DNA of 64,000 nucleotides from Alkaliphilus transvaalensis ATCC 700919 (GCF_000621485.1 NZ_KK211286.1:124001-188000); one strand, 5' to 3'; positions 18,425-27,280 are shown, counted from the stretch's first letter. Notes: generated by a model not told the origin, from the letters alone. Translations and numbers: made by a program.

Positions 18425-18461
18425 AGATATAAATTATATCTCTTGTTAATAGGGGTGTCAA
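18425..18461 (-). promoter_or_regulatory. Consensus promoter and palindrome of ABC-2 operon
   Basis: On the minus strand TTGACA (18461-18456), a 17-base spacer and TATAAT (18438-18433) match the consensus fully. A perfect 17-bp palindrome AGATATAAATTATATCT (18425-18441) covers the -10, a position suited to a repressor. No regulator gene is adjacent. Confidence 0.7.
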
Positions 18462-18555
18462 TATAGTTCTTAAACAATTTTTTATACCAGTTATTCGTTA
18501 AAAATTTAACTAAATTCTATTATTAACAAAGGTTACCTTTTATTAATACATCATG

Positions 18556-18564
18556 TGATATAAT
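18556..18564 (+). promoter_or_regulatory. Extended -10 promoter of radical SAM operon
   Basis: TGATATAAT lies 58 nt upstream of the first gene of the cluster. No convincing -35 is seen. Confidence 0.5.
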
Positions 18565-18621
18565 GATAATGAACAATTAAACATAATCATTCAATAGATA
18601 AGTTGATTAATGAGGTGAACT

Positions 18622-19698
18622 ATGGAAATTAAAATAGTTGATAAAACAACTGTCAAAGACTATATAGACTTTTGTAAAGGTATTTATCAAGACAATGAAA
18701 ACTATAGAGATATTATGAGTGGTACCCTTAAGGAAATTTTACTAGGTAAAGCAGAAATCTGCAAAAGTACAACCATTGAACCTATTATGGTAATTGAATC
18801 TGGCCGTATTGTTGCTGTCTGTACCTTTGCAATAGTTGATCGTATGAAGGATGTATTACAAATAGCCTATTTCGAAGCCTTAGAAAAGCAGGAGCAGGCT
18901 GTTGATTTTATAATGGAATATGGTAAGAAAGTTGCATTAAAGCATCAAATAAATCAAATTTTAGTGGGGCTAAATTTCCATGTTAATTACGGCTTAGGTC
19001 TTTTGGCAAGTTCGTATGATGAATTACAGAGTTTTGGAAGCGCCTATAATCCACCCTATTATATAGATTATTTTTCTAAATATGCCCACGAAGAAATCAA
19101 GTTAATGTCCTATTTAAAAGAAATGAAAAATTTAGACTTTAAAATAAAAGAACGCCTATTAAATAAGGTAACAGCAAAATATCAAGTAAGAAAAGCAAAT
19201 TTTAAAGATTTGAAAAGAGAAGCTGCTATTTATACTGAGATCAATAATCGTGCCTTTAAAAACCATAGATTTTATTACGAAAGAAGGCTAGCAGAAGATT
19301 TAGAACTCTTTCAAGAATTTAAGCTGTTTTTAAAAGAAGAAAATCTCTTGTTTTTAGAGTATAATGGCGAGGCCATCGGCTTTATGCTATGGTATCCCGA
19401 TTTTAATCAGCTGATGAAGCCACAGGAAAGTATTGGACTAAAAACCCTAATTAAAAGTAAATTATTTGCTAATAAAATTAACCGATTCAAAATTGTAGAA
19501 ATAGGAGTGTTGCCAGAGTATCAGAAAACAGGGGCAGTTTTATCCCTATTTCTCTTCTGCCATGGGCTAACAAAGGGACGATATCAGTATTGTGAAGCAG
19601 GATGGATTCTTGAAGAGAACTACGCTTCAAAAGGTTTTGGAATTCGATGGGCCGATGAAGAGTACAAACAATATAAGGTATTTTTAATAAACCTTTAG
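18622..19698 (+). CDS. GNAT-like acyltransferase, YghO-related (first gene of cluster)
   Basis: A 358-residue soluble protein. The C-terminal half (about 195-358) reads as a GNAT acyltransferase fold, ending in IVEIGVLPEYQKTGAVLSLF, the acyl-CoA pyrophosphate-loop region. The N-terminal half carries a YNPPYYIDYFSKYA stretch that recalls the YghO-like group of acyl-CoA N-acyltransferases; that link is pattern recall, not a search. ATG follows GAGGTGAA. Thirteen bases separate it from the FemAB-like gene. Its position at the head of a B12-radical SAM operon suggests it acylates or aminoacylates the pathway product. Substrate unknown. Confidence 0.7.
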   Translation: MEIKIVDKTTVKDYIDFCKGIYQDNENYRDIMSGTLKEILLGKAEICKSTTIEPIMVIESGRIVAVCTFAIVDRMKDVLQIAYFEALEKQEQAVDFIMEYGKKVALKHQINQILVGLNFHVNYGLGLLASSYDELQSFGSAYNPPYYIDYFSKYAHEEIKLMSYLKEMKNLDFKIKERLLNKVTAKYQVRKANFKDLKREAAIYTEINNRAFKNHRFYYERRLAEDLELFQEFKLFLKEENLLFLEYNGEAIGFMLWYPDFNQLMKPQESIGLKTLIKSKLFANKINRFKIVEIGVLPEYQKTGAVLSLFLFCHGLTKGRYQYCEAGWILEENYASKGFGIRWADEEYKQYKVFLINL

Positions 19699-19711
19699 GG
19701 GGACTGAATGA

Positions 19712-20692
19712 ATGTTTCAGGTATATAAAAAAGTGGACCATATACCTCAATTATGGGATGAAATTGCTGAAAACCAGCCATTTCTTAAAAGGGAAACTTT
19801 AAAGATGTTGGAGGAGGTTAACCCCTGTCAGCAGAGTTACCACATCAATTTGGATGGAAGGATGCTACTTGTCTCCTATCAACTAAAGATTGACCTTTTT
19901 TCTTTTACTAGCTTTTACTCTCTAAAGCTACCCATAAAAATTATAGGAATCCCTATGTCTGTATCCTACCGAGGCTATGCAATAGGTAATCAAGAGGGAG
20001 AAATAAATGAGATTACTAAGTATATTAAATCTTTAAAGGGATTTTATCTTATGTTAAACTGTGACCATCGGTTGCCCTTAGTAAAAGGAAATACCTTACC
20101 CAATTGTAGATTTGAAGTAAGGTGGAATTCTCTAGAGGCTTATATAAACAGTTTGAGGAGTCACTATCGGTATCGGGTTAGAAAAGCCCTAGAAAAAGGA
20201 GCTTTAATTGAAGTTAAAGAATTAGTCGATAATAAGGATTTTGACGAAGGACTGTACCAGTTATATGAGAAGGTATATGATAATTCTAAAGAAAAATTAG
20301 AGAAGCTTACCATCGATTTTTTTCGTCGTTTTCCCGCTAAGATTATGACCTTTTCCATTCATGGAGATAGGGTAGCCTTTATACAGCTATATGAACATAA
20401 AGACACATTGGTTTTTCTTTTCGGAGGGTTTGAAGACCAGCTTAATAGACAGTACGACCTATATATGAATATGCTGCTGGAAATAATTAAATATGCAGTT
20501 AATAGAAACTTTAAATATATTGATTTTGGTCAAACAGCGGAAGAAACCAAGCTTAAATTGGGGTCTGAACAACAACATAAATTGATGTATTTGCATCATA
20601 GTAACAGGTTTGTAAATGTTTTTTTAAAAAGATTGGTGGGGATTTTTTCTTATATGGAATATGATGTTAAGCATCGAGTATTTAAAGAGTAG
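19712..20692 (+). CDS. FemAB/GNAT-like transferase
   Basis: A 326-residue protein related to FemAB-like peptidoglycan bridge enzymes and other double-GNAT transferases. The region SLRSHYRYRVRKALEKGA (about 150-168) and the following IDFFRRFPAKIMTFSIHGDRVAFIQLYEHKDTLVFLFGG with FKYIDFGQTAEETKLKLG are typical of that superfamily. No membrane segment is seen. Such enzymes attach amino-acid or acyl groups to a lipid-linked or peptide substrate. It sits between the GNAT gene and the first radical SAM gene with gaps of 13 and 10 bases. The exact donor is unknown. Confidence 0.7.
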   Translation: MFQVYKKVDHIPQLWDEIAENQPFLKRETLKMLEEVNPCQQSYHINLDGRMLLVSYQLKIDLFSFTSFYSLKLPIKIIGIPMSVSYRGYAIGNQEGEINEITKYIKSLKGFYLMLNCDHRLPLVKGNTLPNCRFEVRWNSLEAYINSLRSHYRYRVRKALEKGALIEVKELVDNKDFDEGLYQLYEKVYDNSKEKLEKLTIDFFRRFPAKIMTFSIHGDRVAFIQLYEHKDTLVFLFGGFEDQLNRQYDLYMNMLLEIIKYAVNRNFKYIDFGQTAEETKLKLGSEQQHKLMYLHHSNRFVNVFLKRLVGIFSYMEYDVKHRVFKE

Positions 20693-20702
20693 GGGATAGA
20701 AA

Positions 20703-22028
20703 ATGAAAGTATTATTGGTGAAGTGTCATAAAAAAACCATATTCTCAAAAATAGAACCGATTATCACAGAACCGCTTGAACTAGAATATCTAGCCACAAT
20801 TCTTAACAAGGATAGAATAAACTATCGTATTTATGACCAGCTACTTGAAGGCAAATCCTTTCATGAAGTATTTCATGAATATTTACCTGATGTTCTAATT
20901 CTTACCGGCTACATTACTGCTGTTGAGGTTATCATTGCTCATTCTAGATATGCCAAAGACAAGAACCCTAAAGTTAAAGTGGTTGTAGGTGGGGTCCACG
21001 CCGAGGTTAATTATCAAGATTTTTTTGCTGATACAATAGATTTCATTGTCCATTCGGATGGATTAAATGGATTGCAGCAGCTACTAAATATTAATTTTGA
21101 TCTAGAACAGGCAGTGATGATTAAGGGGATTGCCTTTAAAAAGAAAGACCAATGGCAGGTAAATGAAAAAAGAGTGACTAATACAGCCGAAATTCCCCTG
21201 CCAGACCGAAGCTATTTTAATAAGTATAAACATAGAACAAAATATATGAATTATAGCCCTTTAGCAATTGTTAAAACAGCCCTTTCCTGCCCTTATCAGT
21301 GCAATTTTTGCTATTGCAAAATGTTGAATCAAGGAATATACTCCACTAGAAGTATTGAAGCGGTTGTAGAAGAAATTGAAAAAATAGATGCACCCTATGT
21401 TTGGATTGTAGATGACAGTTTTTTACTGGATAGAAATCGGATTCTTCAGTTTATTGGGATGGTTAAGCTAAAGGAAGTTAAAAAGAAGTATATTGTTTAT
21501 TCGAGGGTAGACTTTGTTGCTAATAATGAAGATCTAATAGAAAAGCTAGCCAGTATCGGAGTAATAGAAGTAATTGTCGGTATGGAGGCAGTAGAGGACT
21601 GCCAACTAGAAAACTTTAATAAAAATGCCTCTGCCTATGAAAATATTAGAACGGTAGAGATTCTAAAGAAACATAACATTACCCTAACAGCCTTATTTAT
21701 TGCAGGGATCAATTTTACTTCATCGGATTTTAGAAATATGAGAAGATGGATAAAAGAAATGGCATTGGAAAGCTATACAGTGTCGATTTTTACTCCCATT
21801 AAGGGGACGTCTCAATATAAGGACTATGAAGAAAAAATACAGGTAAAGGATTATCACAAAATAGACTTTTTACATCTAACCCTAAAGCCTGAAAAAATCA
21901 GCAAATTACGATTCTATATGGAATTTTATTATATTTATGTGGAACAGTTTTTTAGAAGTAAGTATATTAGACGATTTGTATTAAAGAACATTAAGGAAAT
22001 GTTTAAAGGGGGAGGACACCTTGAGTAG
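20703..22028 (+). CDS. B12-binding radical SAM protein 1
   Basis: A 441-residue protein with an N-terminal cobalamin-binding Rossmann domain (about 1-140; VVVGGVHAEV around residue 93) and a radical SAM TIM barrel with CPYQCNFC (Cys196, Cys200, Cys203) binding the [4Fe-4S] cluster. I do not see the DxHxxG lower-ligand motif, which is common in this class. Cobalamin-dependent members typically methylate unactivated carbons or rearrange substrates. It is similar in layout and wording (EPLELEY, VDD-FLLDR, FNKNAS) to proteins 2 and 4 of this cluster. Its stop overlaps the methyltransferase start by eight bases. Reaction unknown. Confidence 0.85.
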   Translation: MKVLLVKCHKKTIFSKIEPIITEPLELEYLATILNKDRINYRIYDQLLEGKSFHEVFHEYLPDVLILTGYITAVEVIIAHSRYAKDKNPKVKVVVGGVHAEVNYQDFFADTIDFIVHSDGLNGLQQLLNINFDLEQAVMIKGIAFKKKDQWQVNEKRVTNTAEIPLPDRSYFNKYKHRTKYMNYSPLAIVKTALSCPYQCNFCYCKMLNQGIYSTRSIEAVVEEIEKIDAPYVWIVDDSFLLDRNRILQFIGMVKLKEVKKKYIVYSRVDFVANNEDLIEKLASIGVIEVIVGMEAVEDCQLENFNKNASAYENIRTVEILKKHNITLTALFIAGINFTSSDFRNMRRWIKEMALESYTVSIFTPIKGTSQYKDYEEKIQVKDYHKIDFLHLTLKPEKISKLRFYMEFYYIYVEQFFRSKYIRRFVLKNIKEMFKGGGHLE

Positions 22029-22683
22029 ACAAAAATTATGGGACTTCTGGGCTTTGCATTATGAGAAATTGTGGGTTCAAAAAGTATCATTGACACCAAC
22101 CAGAAGGGAAGTAATAAAACTTTTAGAGGGTATCTTAAAGAAGGGTAATCAGTATAAAATACTAGATGTTGGCTGTGGTATTGGTCAGCTTTTAAGGGAA
22201 ATAAAAGATCACTTTGAAGGGTTTGATTTAGAACTGGTGGGGGTAGATTTTTCTAAGGAAATGATTGAAAGGGCCAAGGTGTCGAGGGATACAATTGTTT
22301 ATCATCATCTAGATGTAAATGAAATTGATACTTTAGATAGTTCCTTTGATATTATTATTTGTACCCATTCTTTTCCCTATTATGAAAACCAAGAAGGGGC
22401 TATTACTGATTTTAAACAACTTTTAAAGGGAGATGGATCTCTAATTTTGGCCCAAGCTTCCCAAAATAATTTCTACGATCAGATAGCAATGTTTTTTGTA
22501 AAATTTACTACAGGTAAAGCTAAGTACCCCAGTGTAAAAGAAATAAGTCAAATGGTTTCAAGTCAATTTAGTATCGAAGATACGATACGAATAAAGGAAA
22601 GGTTTTTTATGCCCTCAATCTATTTATTTTTACTGAAGGGAGACCACCATGAAGATTCTACTTATCAGACCAAGACCCCATAA
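22021..22683 (+). CDS. SAM-dependent methyltransferase (class I)
   Basis: A 220-residue class I methyltransferase. Motif I is ILDVGCGIGQLL (residues 47-58), an acidic residue follows in LVGVDFS, and FDIIICTHSFPYYENQEGAI is the post-II/III region, as in ubiE-like small-molecule methyltransferases. Start is a TTG five bases after GGGAGG and overlaps the preceding gene by eight bases. It overlaps the next radical SAM gene by 35 bases, so expression is tightly coupled. It probably methylates O, N or an activated carbon of the cluster's product, complementing the radical SAM methylations; that is inference. Confidence 0.85.
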   Translation: MSRQKLWDFWALHYEKLWVQKVSLTPTRREVIKLLEGILKKGNQYKILDVGCGIGQLLREIKDHFEGFDLELVGVDFSKEMIERAKVSRDTIVYHHLDVNEIDTLDSSFDIIICTHSFPYYENQEGAITDFKQLLKGDGSLILAQASQNNFYDQIAMFFVKFTTGKAKYPSVKEISQMVSSQFSIEDTIRIKERFFMPSIYLFLLKGDHHEDSTYQTKTP

Positions 22684-24019
22684 AGAAACCATCGGTTTAC
22701 AGCACGTGATGGTTTGTGAACCTCTAGAGTTAGAGTATATTGCGGGTAATATTGACTGTAGTGATGTGGAAGTTGAAATAATTGATATGATTCTTGAGAA
22801 AAAAACCTTAGAGGACTTTATTCTAAAATACCAACCTGACTTAGTTGGAATGAGCGGATATATTACCCATGTTAATGTCATTAAAGAATATGCATCAAAA
22901 ATAAAGAGGGTAAAAGATGATTGTAAAATTGCTGTAGGGGGTGTCCATGCAGAAGTGATGCCCCAAGACTTTGTCGATCAAAACATAGATTATATTATAG
23001 AAGCAAATGGCATTAAAACCTTTAATCGGATTATTGAAGCCCTAAAGGGTAGTTTTTCTCCCAGTGATCCAATGGAGTTAGAAGGGACCTATCGAAGGGG
23101 AAAGAAAAGCCTAAAGGAAAACTCCTTTAGCTACAAAATCCCCGACAGAAGCAAAGTTGCCCGATATCGAGACAGATACTATTATATGTTTCATAATCCC
23201 TGTGCTTTAATCAAAACCTCCTTTGGTTGCCCTTATAGTTGTAGCTTTTGTTTTTGTAAAGAGATTACCGATGGCAAGTATTATACTAGAAGTATTGACT
23301 CGGTAATAGAAGAACTAAGGGGAATCCCTGAAGAAGAAATCTACATTGTAGATGATGATTTTCTCTTTAATAGAGATCGTATTTTAGAATTTTGTCAAAA
23401 ACTTAAGGAAAACGACTTAAAAAAGAAATTTCTTGTCTATGGTAGGGCCGATTTTATCTGTAAGAATGAGGACATCATCAAAAGCTTTCGAGACCATGGT
23501 TTACGTTCTGTAATCGTAGGGCTTGAATCCTATAAAGAAGAAAATTTAAATAAATATAATAAAAAGACAAGTATACTAGAGAATGAGCAGGCCATCAAGA
23601 TCCTTCAAAAATATGGTATAGAACCCTATGCAACACTAATATTAGATATGGACTTTTCGGTAGCAGATTTTAAAAACCTATATACTTGGTTAAAAAACCT
23701 AGATTTAACTTTTGTGAATCTTCAACCTTTAACACCCTTAGACGGGACAGAAATTTATGATGCCTATAAAAAGGATTTTATTATTTCTAAGGATGAGTAT
23801 GAAAAATGGGACTTAGCCCATCTAGTATTACAACCTCAAAAGATGACCATAAGGCGTTACTATTTTGAAATGATTAAATTATATTATAAAATTACCATGA
23901 GACCCAAAAATGTTGTAAAGCTTATTAGGAAGTATGGACTGAGGGAAGTCCTAAAGCTTTCTGTCGGTAGTAGTCGAGTAACTCAACAATATTTTATCAA
24001 AATGATAAGGGGTGAATAA
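22649..24019 (+). CDS. B12-binding radical SAM protein 2
   Basis: A 456-residue paralogue of radical SAM protein 1: B12-binding domain (IAVGGVHAEV near residue 95) followed by the radical SAM motif CPYSCSFC (Cys194, Cys198, Cys201). Shared phrases with the neighbours are EPLELEY, GYITHVNVI, IVDDDFLFNRDRIL and YNKKTS, and a C-terminal LQPQKMTIRRYYFEM block. ATG follows GGGAG inside the methyltransferase gene. No axial-histidine DxHxxG is visible. Substrate unknown. Confidence 0.85.
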   Translation: MKILLIRPRPHKETIGLQHVMVCEPLELEYIAGNIDCSDVEVEIIDMILEKKTLEDFILKYQPDLVGMSGYITHVNVIKEYASKIKRVKDDCKIAVGGVHAEVMPQDFVDQNIDYIIEANGIKTFNRIIEALKGSFSPSDPMELEGTYRRGKKSLKENSFSYKIPDRSKVARYRDRYYYMFHNPCALIKTSFGCPYSCSFCFCKEITDGKYYTRSIDSVIEELRGIPEEEIYIVDDDFLFNRDRILEFCQKLKENDLKKKFLVYGRADFICKNEDIIKSFRDHGLRSVIVGLESYKEENLNKYNKKTSILENEQAIKILQKYGIEPYATLILDMDFSVADFKNLYTWLKNLDLTFVNLQPLTPLDGTEIYDAYKKDFIISKDEYEKWDLAHLVLQPQKMTIRRYYFEMIKLYYKITMRPKNVVKLIRKYGLREVLKLSVGSSRVTQQYFIKMIRGE

Positions 24020-24020
24020 G

Positions 24021-25337
24021 GTGAAAAAGCTATTATTAATACAATCGACCCCCTATGATTCAAACAGGAAGCCCATTAAAAAGAGTAAACTTTATTTTGT
24101 CGGGTTAGGACTCCCTTTGTTAGCGGCATTAACTCCTTCAAATTGGGAAGTAGAGATTATTCTTGAAACAATAGAGGATATTCCCTTTGATACTGATGCT
24201 GACCTAATTGCCATTGGTAGTATGGGACATGCTGTAATCCGCTCTATAGATATTGCAAAGGAATTTAGAAGAAGGGGTAAAAAAGTAATTTTAGGGGGCT
24301 ATATGGTAAGTCTAATGGCAGAAGAAGCTAAGAAATATTGCCATAGTGTTGTTATTGGTGATGCCGAAGAAGTTTGGCATAAGGTACTGGCTGACTACGA
24401 AGCTGGTGAGCTAAAGGATTTCTACCAAGAAGAAGTGCATTACTTATCGACTCCTTTACCTCGTTTTGACTTGATTATGAATAAAAAAATCGGAGATTTT
24501 TTACCTGTACAAGCAGGAAGGGGTTGCCCCAATGTCTGTAGTTTTTGCTCAGTATCTTGTTTATATAAAAGTAAATATTTAAAACGGGAAATTTCTGAGG
24601 TTGTTAGAGATATTATTCAAGTGAAGGAATTAGGTTTTAAAAAGTTTCTATTATTAGATGATAATATTATAGCGGATCGAGATTATATGATTACCCTTTG
24701 TAAAGAAATCAAAAAGTTAAAGATGAGTTGGACCTCCCAATGTTCTATTAGTATAGCAGATGACCCAGAACTACTTCAGATTGTGGCAGAGAGCGGATGT
24801 ACAGCTTTAAGTTTTGGGTTAGAGAGCATCTCTCAAGAAAGTTTGCAATCTATGGATAAATCTTGGGGAAGGGTAGATCAATACCCTCGGTTGATTAAAA
24901 AAATACAAGAGGCTGGTATCGATGTATCGACAGAGATGGTGGTAGGGGCTGATGGTGATACCCTACAGTCTATAATGGCTACAGCCAAGTTTATTGAAGA
25001 TAATAGGATAGTTGTACCAAGGTTTTATATATTAACCCCTATCCCAGGAACAAAGTACTATGATGAAATGAAGGCAGAGGGTAGAATCTATGTTGAAGAT
25101 ATGTATTCCTACAACGGTAGTGAAGCTGTCCATCTACCAAAAAATATGACACCAGAAGAATTGACGGTTGCCTATTGGGAACTGTACAATGAGGTGTTTT
25201 CATTAAAATCTATATTCAAAAGAACTCTTTTTCATAAAGAAATTTTCAGGAAATTTGACCGTTATTTTTTTTATTTAGTGATTAATTTATATTATCGATA
25301 CCAAATAAAGCGAAAAATTACCCCTAATATTATATAA
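24021..25337 (+). CDS. B12-binding radical SAM protein 3 (distinct subfamily)
   Basis: A 438-residue protein of a different subfamily from its neighbours. The B12-type domain has KVILGGYMVSLMAEEA around residue 88 and VVIGDAEEVWHKVLADYEAGELK, a pattern shared with HpnP/BchE-like radical SAM proteins. The cluster motif is GRGCPNVCSFC (Cys169, Cys173, Cys176). Start is taken as GTG 24021, eight bases after AAGGGG and one base after the preceding stop; an in-frame GTG at 24012 is the alternative. It ends the overlapping part of the operon. Confidence 0.82.
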   Translation: MKKLLLIQSTPYDSNRKPIKKSKLYFVGLGLPLLAALTPSNWEVEIILETIEDIPFDTDADLIAIGSMGHAVIRSIDIAKEFRRRGKKVILGGYMVSLMAEEAKKYCHSVVIGDAEEVWHKVLADYEAGELKDFYQEEVHYLSTPLPRFDLIMNKKIGDFLPVQAGRGCPNVCSFCSVSCLYKSKYLKREISEVVRDIIQVKELGFKKFLLLDDNIIADRDYMITLCKEIKKLKMSWTSQCSISIADDPELLQIVAESGCTALSFGLESISQESLQSMDKSWGRVDQYPRLIKKIQEAGIDVSTEMVVGADGDTLQSIMATAKFIEDNRIVVPRFYILTPIPGTKYYDEMKAEGRIYVEDMYSYNGSEAVHLPKNMTPEELTVAYWELYNEVFSLKSIFKRTLFHKEIFRKFDRYFFYLVINLYYRYQIKRKITPNII

Positions 25338-25466
25338 AAGAGGAAATTAAATATTTGCTTATAGATTTATAGTCATGCAAATAAAAAACATCTATTCTAA
25401 ATGGTTAATGGAAATAGATTTAAGATGATAAGAGATAAGTCATTGAACAATAAATGGAGGATCAGC

Positions 25467-25493
25467 TTGGATATGACTAAATGGAATATTTAA
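25467..25493 (+). other. Possible short leader ORF before radical SAM 4
   Basis: TTG, five bases after TGGAGGA, opens an eight-codon frame (MDMTKWNI) ending in TAA, 48 bases ahead of the fourth radical SAM gene. It has a good ribosome binding site but no proof of translation. Confidence 0.25.
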
Positions 25494-25540
25494 GTCTTAA
25501 GATGATAATATGCATTTCCTCGTTAAATAAGGAGACAAAT

Positions 25541-26905
25541 ATGAAGGTACTATTAGTTAGAACAGCTAGAATAAAACAAGCCATTACCCTTGGTGAATTT
25601 ATGTATAGTGAACCCCTCGGGTTGGAAATGGTCTATACACTTTTAGAGAAGGATCATCAAGTAGAAATTTTTGATATGATGTCTGAAGAGACAAATATAG
25701 AAGAAAAATTGAAGGAATTTCAACCACAAGTGGTAGGCATTACTTCCTTGTGTATCGATGTATTGGCTGTAAATGCTTTGGCCAAAGATGTTAAGAAATA
25801 TGACCCTAGTATCATTACCCTAGTAGGGGGTACTCAAGCTTACTTTAATCATGAAGCCTTCTTTATTGATGAAATAGATCATATCATGAAATTTACTACT
25901 AGTAAGAATATGATAGAACTATTTGAGTATCTAGAAAAGGGAGAAGACCCTACAATAATTGATGGAATTTATAGTAGGGTAAATGATTATCAAACAACAA
26001 ATGTCTGTGGAAGAAACGAATATATTAGACCTAATAGAGAATCCACAGCAAAGTATAGACATCAATATTCTTATTTTGGCTATAGGCCAGCTGCCATCAT
26101 TGGAACAGCCCAAGGTTGTTCTAAAACATGTGGATTTTGTTTAAGATGGCGTATGGAGGGTCATAAAGAACATTATTTCCCAATGGAATTCGTAAAGGAA
26201 GAGATCAAAAACATCAAAGAAGAGACAATTATGATTATCGATAATGACTTTCTTCATAATGGGGAACGTCTTGAAGAACTTTGCAATTTCTTAGAAGGAG
26301 AGAATATTAGAAAAAGATTTATCTGTTATGCCAGTGTTGATAGTATTATTAATAATCGAAAAGAAATAAAACGTTTTAAAGAACTAGGGTTGTCGGCAGT
26401 ATTAGTGGGGTATGAAACCTTTAAAGAAGAGGAATTGAAAAAATATCAGAAAAAATCTAGTGTTGAAGACAATTTTGAAGCTAGTCGTTTTCTTAAAGAA
26501 ATCAAATTGGATGTTTGGGCTTCTTTTATGCTGCATCCCGATTGGAGCAAAGAAGACTTCAAAAGTTTTAGAAAATACTTAACAAAGCTAGACCCAGAAA
26601 TATCCACATTTTCACCTCTAACCCCCTTTCCTAACCTACCTTTATATGGGGCTTATAAAGAAAGGCTTTTGGTTGAGAAGGAAAACTACGAACAATGGAG
26701 TTTTGGGCAGGTAACTATAAGACCTTCGAAAATGAGTTTAAGACGTTACTATTACGAAATATTAAAGACCCACTTATATATAAACTTATTTGGTAACGAT
26801 CTAATATATATGGTAAAACGTTTTGGTCTTTCGACAATTTTGAGACTCTCTAAAGGGTCTATTAAACTTATGATTAGGTATCTTAAGCTAATGAAGGAAA
26901 AGTAA
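25541..26905 (+). CDS. B12-binding radical SAM protein 4
   Basis: A 454-residue paralogue of radical SAM proteins 1 and 2. The cluster motif is CSKTCGFC (Cys193, Cys197, Cys200), and the B12 domain has LVGGTQAYFN near residue 95 in place of VGGVHAEV, losing the histidine. YSEPLGLE, IDNDFLHNGERL, YQKKSS and IRPSKMSLRRYYYE mark the kinship. I start it at ATG 25541, seven bases after AAGGAG; an upstream in-frame ATG at 25481 lacks a ribosome binding site. A 203-nt gap with no terminator separates it from gene 3, so it may share the transcript. Reaction unknown. Confidence 0.83.
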   Translation: MKVLLVRTARIKQAITLGEFMYSEPLGLEMVYTLLEKDHQVEIFDMMSEETNIEEKLKEFQPQVVGITSLCIDVLAVNALAKDVKKYDPSIITLVGGTQAYFNHEAFFIDEIDHIMKFTTSKNMIELFEYLEKGEDPTIIDGIYSRVNDYQTTNVCGRNEYIRPNRESTAKYRHQYSYFGYRPAAIIGTAQGCSKTCGFCLRWRMEGHKEHYFPMEFVKEEIKNIKEETIMIIDNDFLHNGERLEELCNFLEGENIRKRFICYASVDSIINNRKEIKRFKELGLSAVLVGYETFKEEELKKYQKKSSVEDNFEASRFLKEIKLDVWASFMLHPDWSKEDFKSFRKYLTKLDPEISTFSPLTPFPNLPLYGAYKERLLVEKENYEQWSFGQVTIRPSKMSLRRYYYEILKTHLYINLFGNDLIYMVKRFGLSTILRLSKGSIKLMIRYLKLMKEK

Positions 26906-26943
26906 AGAAATCTTTAAATTTTTAGAATGTTAATGAAAAAATC

Positions 26944-26972
26944 TTGTTTAACCTTCATTTTTTGGGTATAAT
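26944..26972 (+). promoter_or_regulatory. Promoter of leader transcript
   Basis: TTGTTT (26944-26949), a 17-base spacer and TATAAT (26967-26972). The predicted start is about 25 nt before the leader peptide. Confidence 0.6.
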
Positions 26973-27003
26973 TGAATAAAGAAACGTAAGGGAGGTTTAG
27001 AAA

Positions 27004-27024
27004 ATGATGACAACTACTTGCTAA
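27004..27024 (+). CDS. Six-residue leader peptide (candidate)
   Basis: An AGGGAGG site (26989-26995) eight bases before ATG opens the frame MMTTTC followed by TAA. It lies about 30 nt after a good promoter and directly before a 10-bp hairpin. Such minimal frames precede several antibiotic-inducible resistance genes in Firmicutes, where a stalled ribosome changes leader folding. Here the function is inferred from layout only. Confidence 0.45.
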   Translation: MMTTTC

Positions 27025-27280
27025 TTTAATTTTCTAAGTGAAAATTGAACAAAAGAAGTGATTACACCCTGGTTATTTAGGTTTTTTTGACGTACTTCTT
27101 TTGACTTAGTAGGTAGAAATAGTCGTTTTTTAAACTAAAACTCAAATTAAAAGAATTATGCTAAAGATAAGGGGGATATCCTCGCCATCTATTGGCTTAT
27201 TAACGATACCCAAATCTGTCCAACAAAATAGGTTATGTTTTTGTACCTATTTAATTAGTATAATTAAAATTGACTTTTAG

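Noticed and set aside
25370-25390. GATTTATAG as an inverted fourth copy of the dispersed element
   Set aside because: Only nine bases match and none of the other blocks are near.
26932-26959. AATGAA/TTCATT hairpin followed by T as a terminator of the radical SAM operon
   Set aside because: Only six pairs with a 16-base loop, and it overlaps the -35 of a better-supported promoter.
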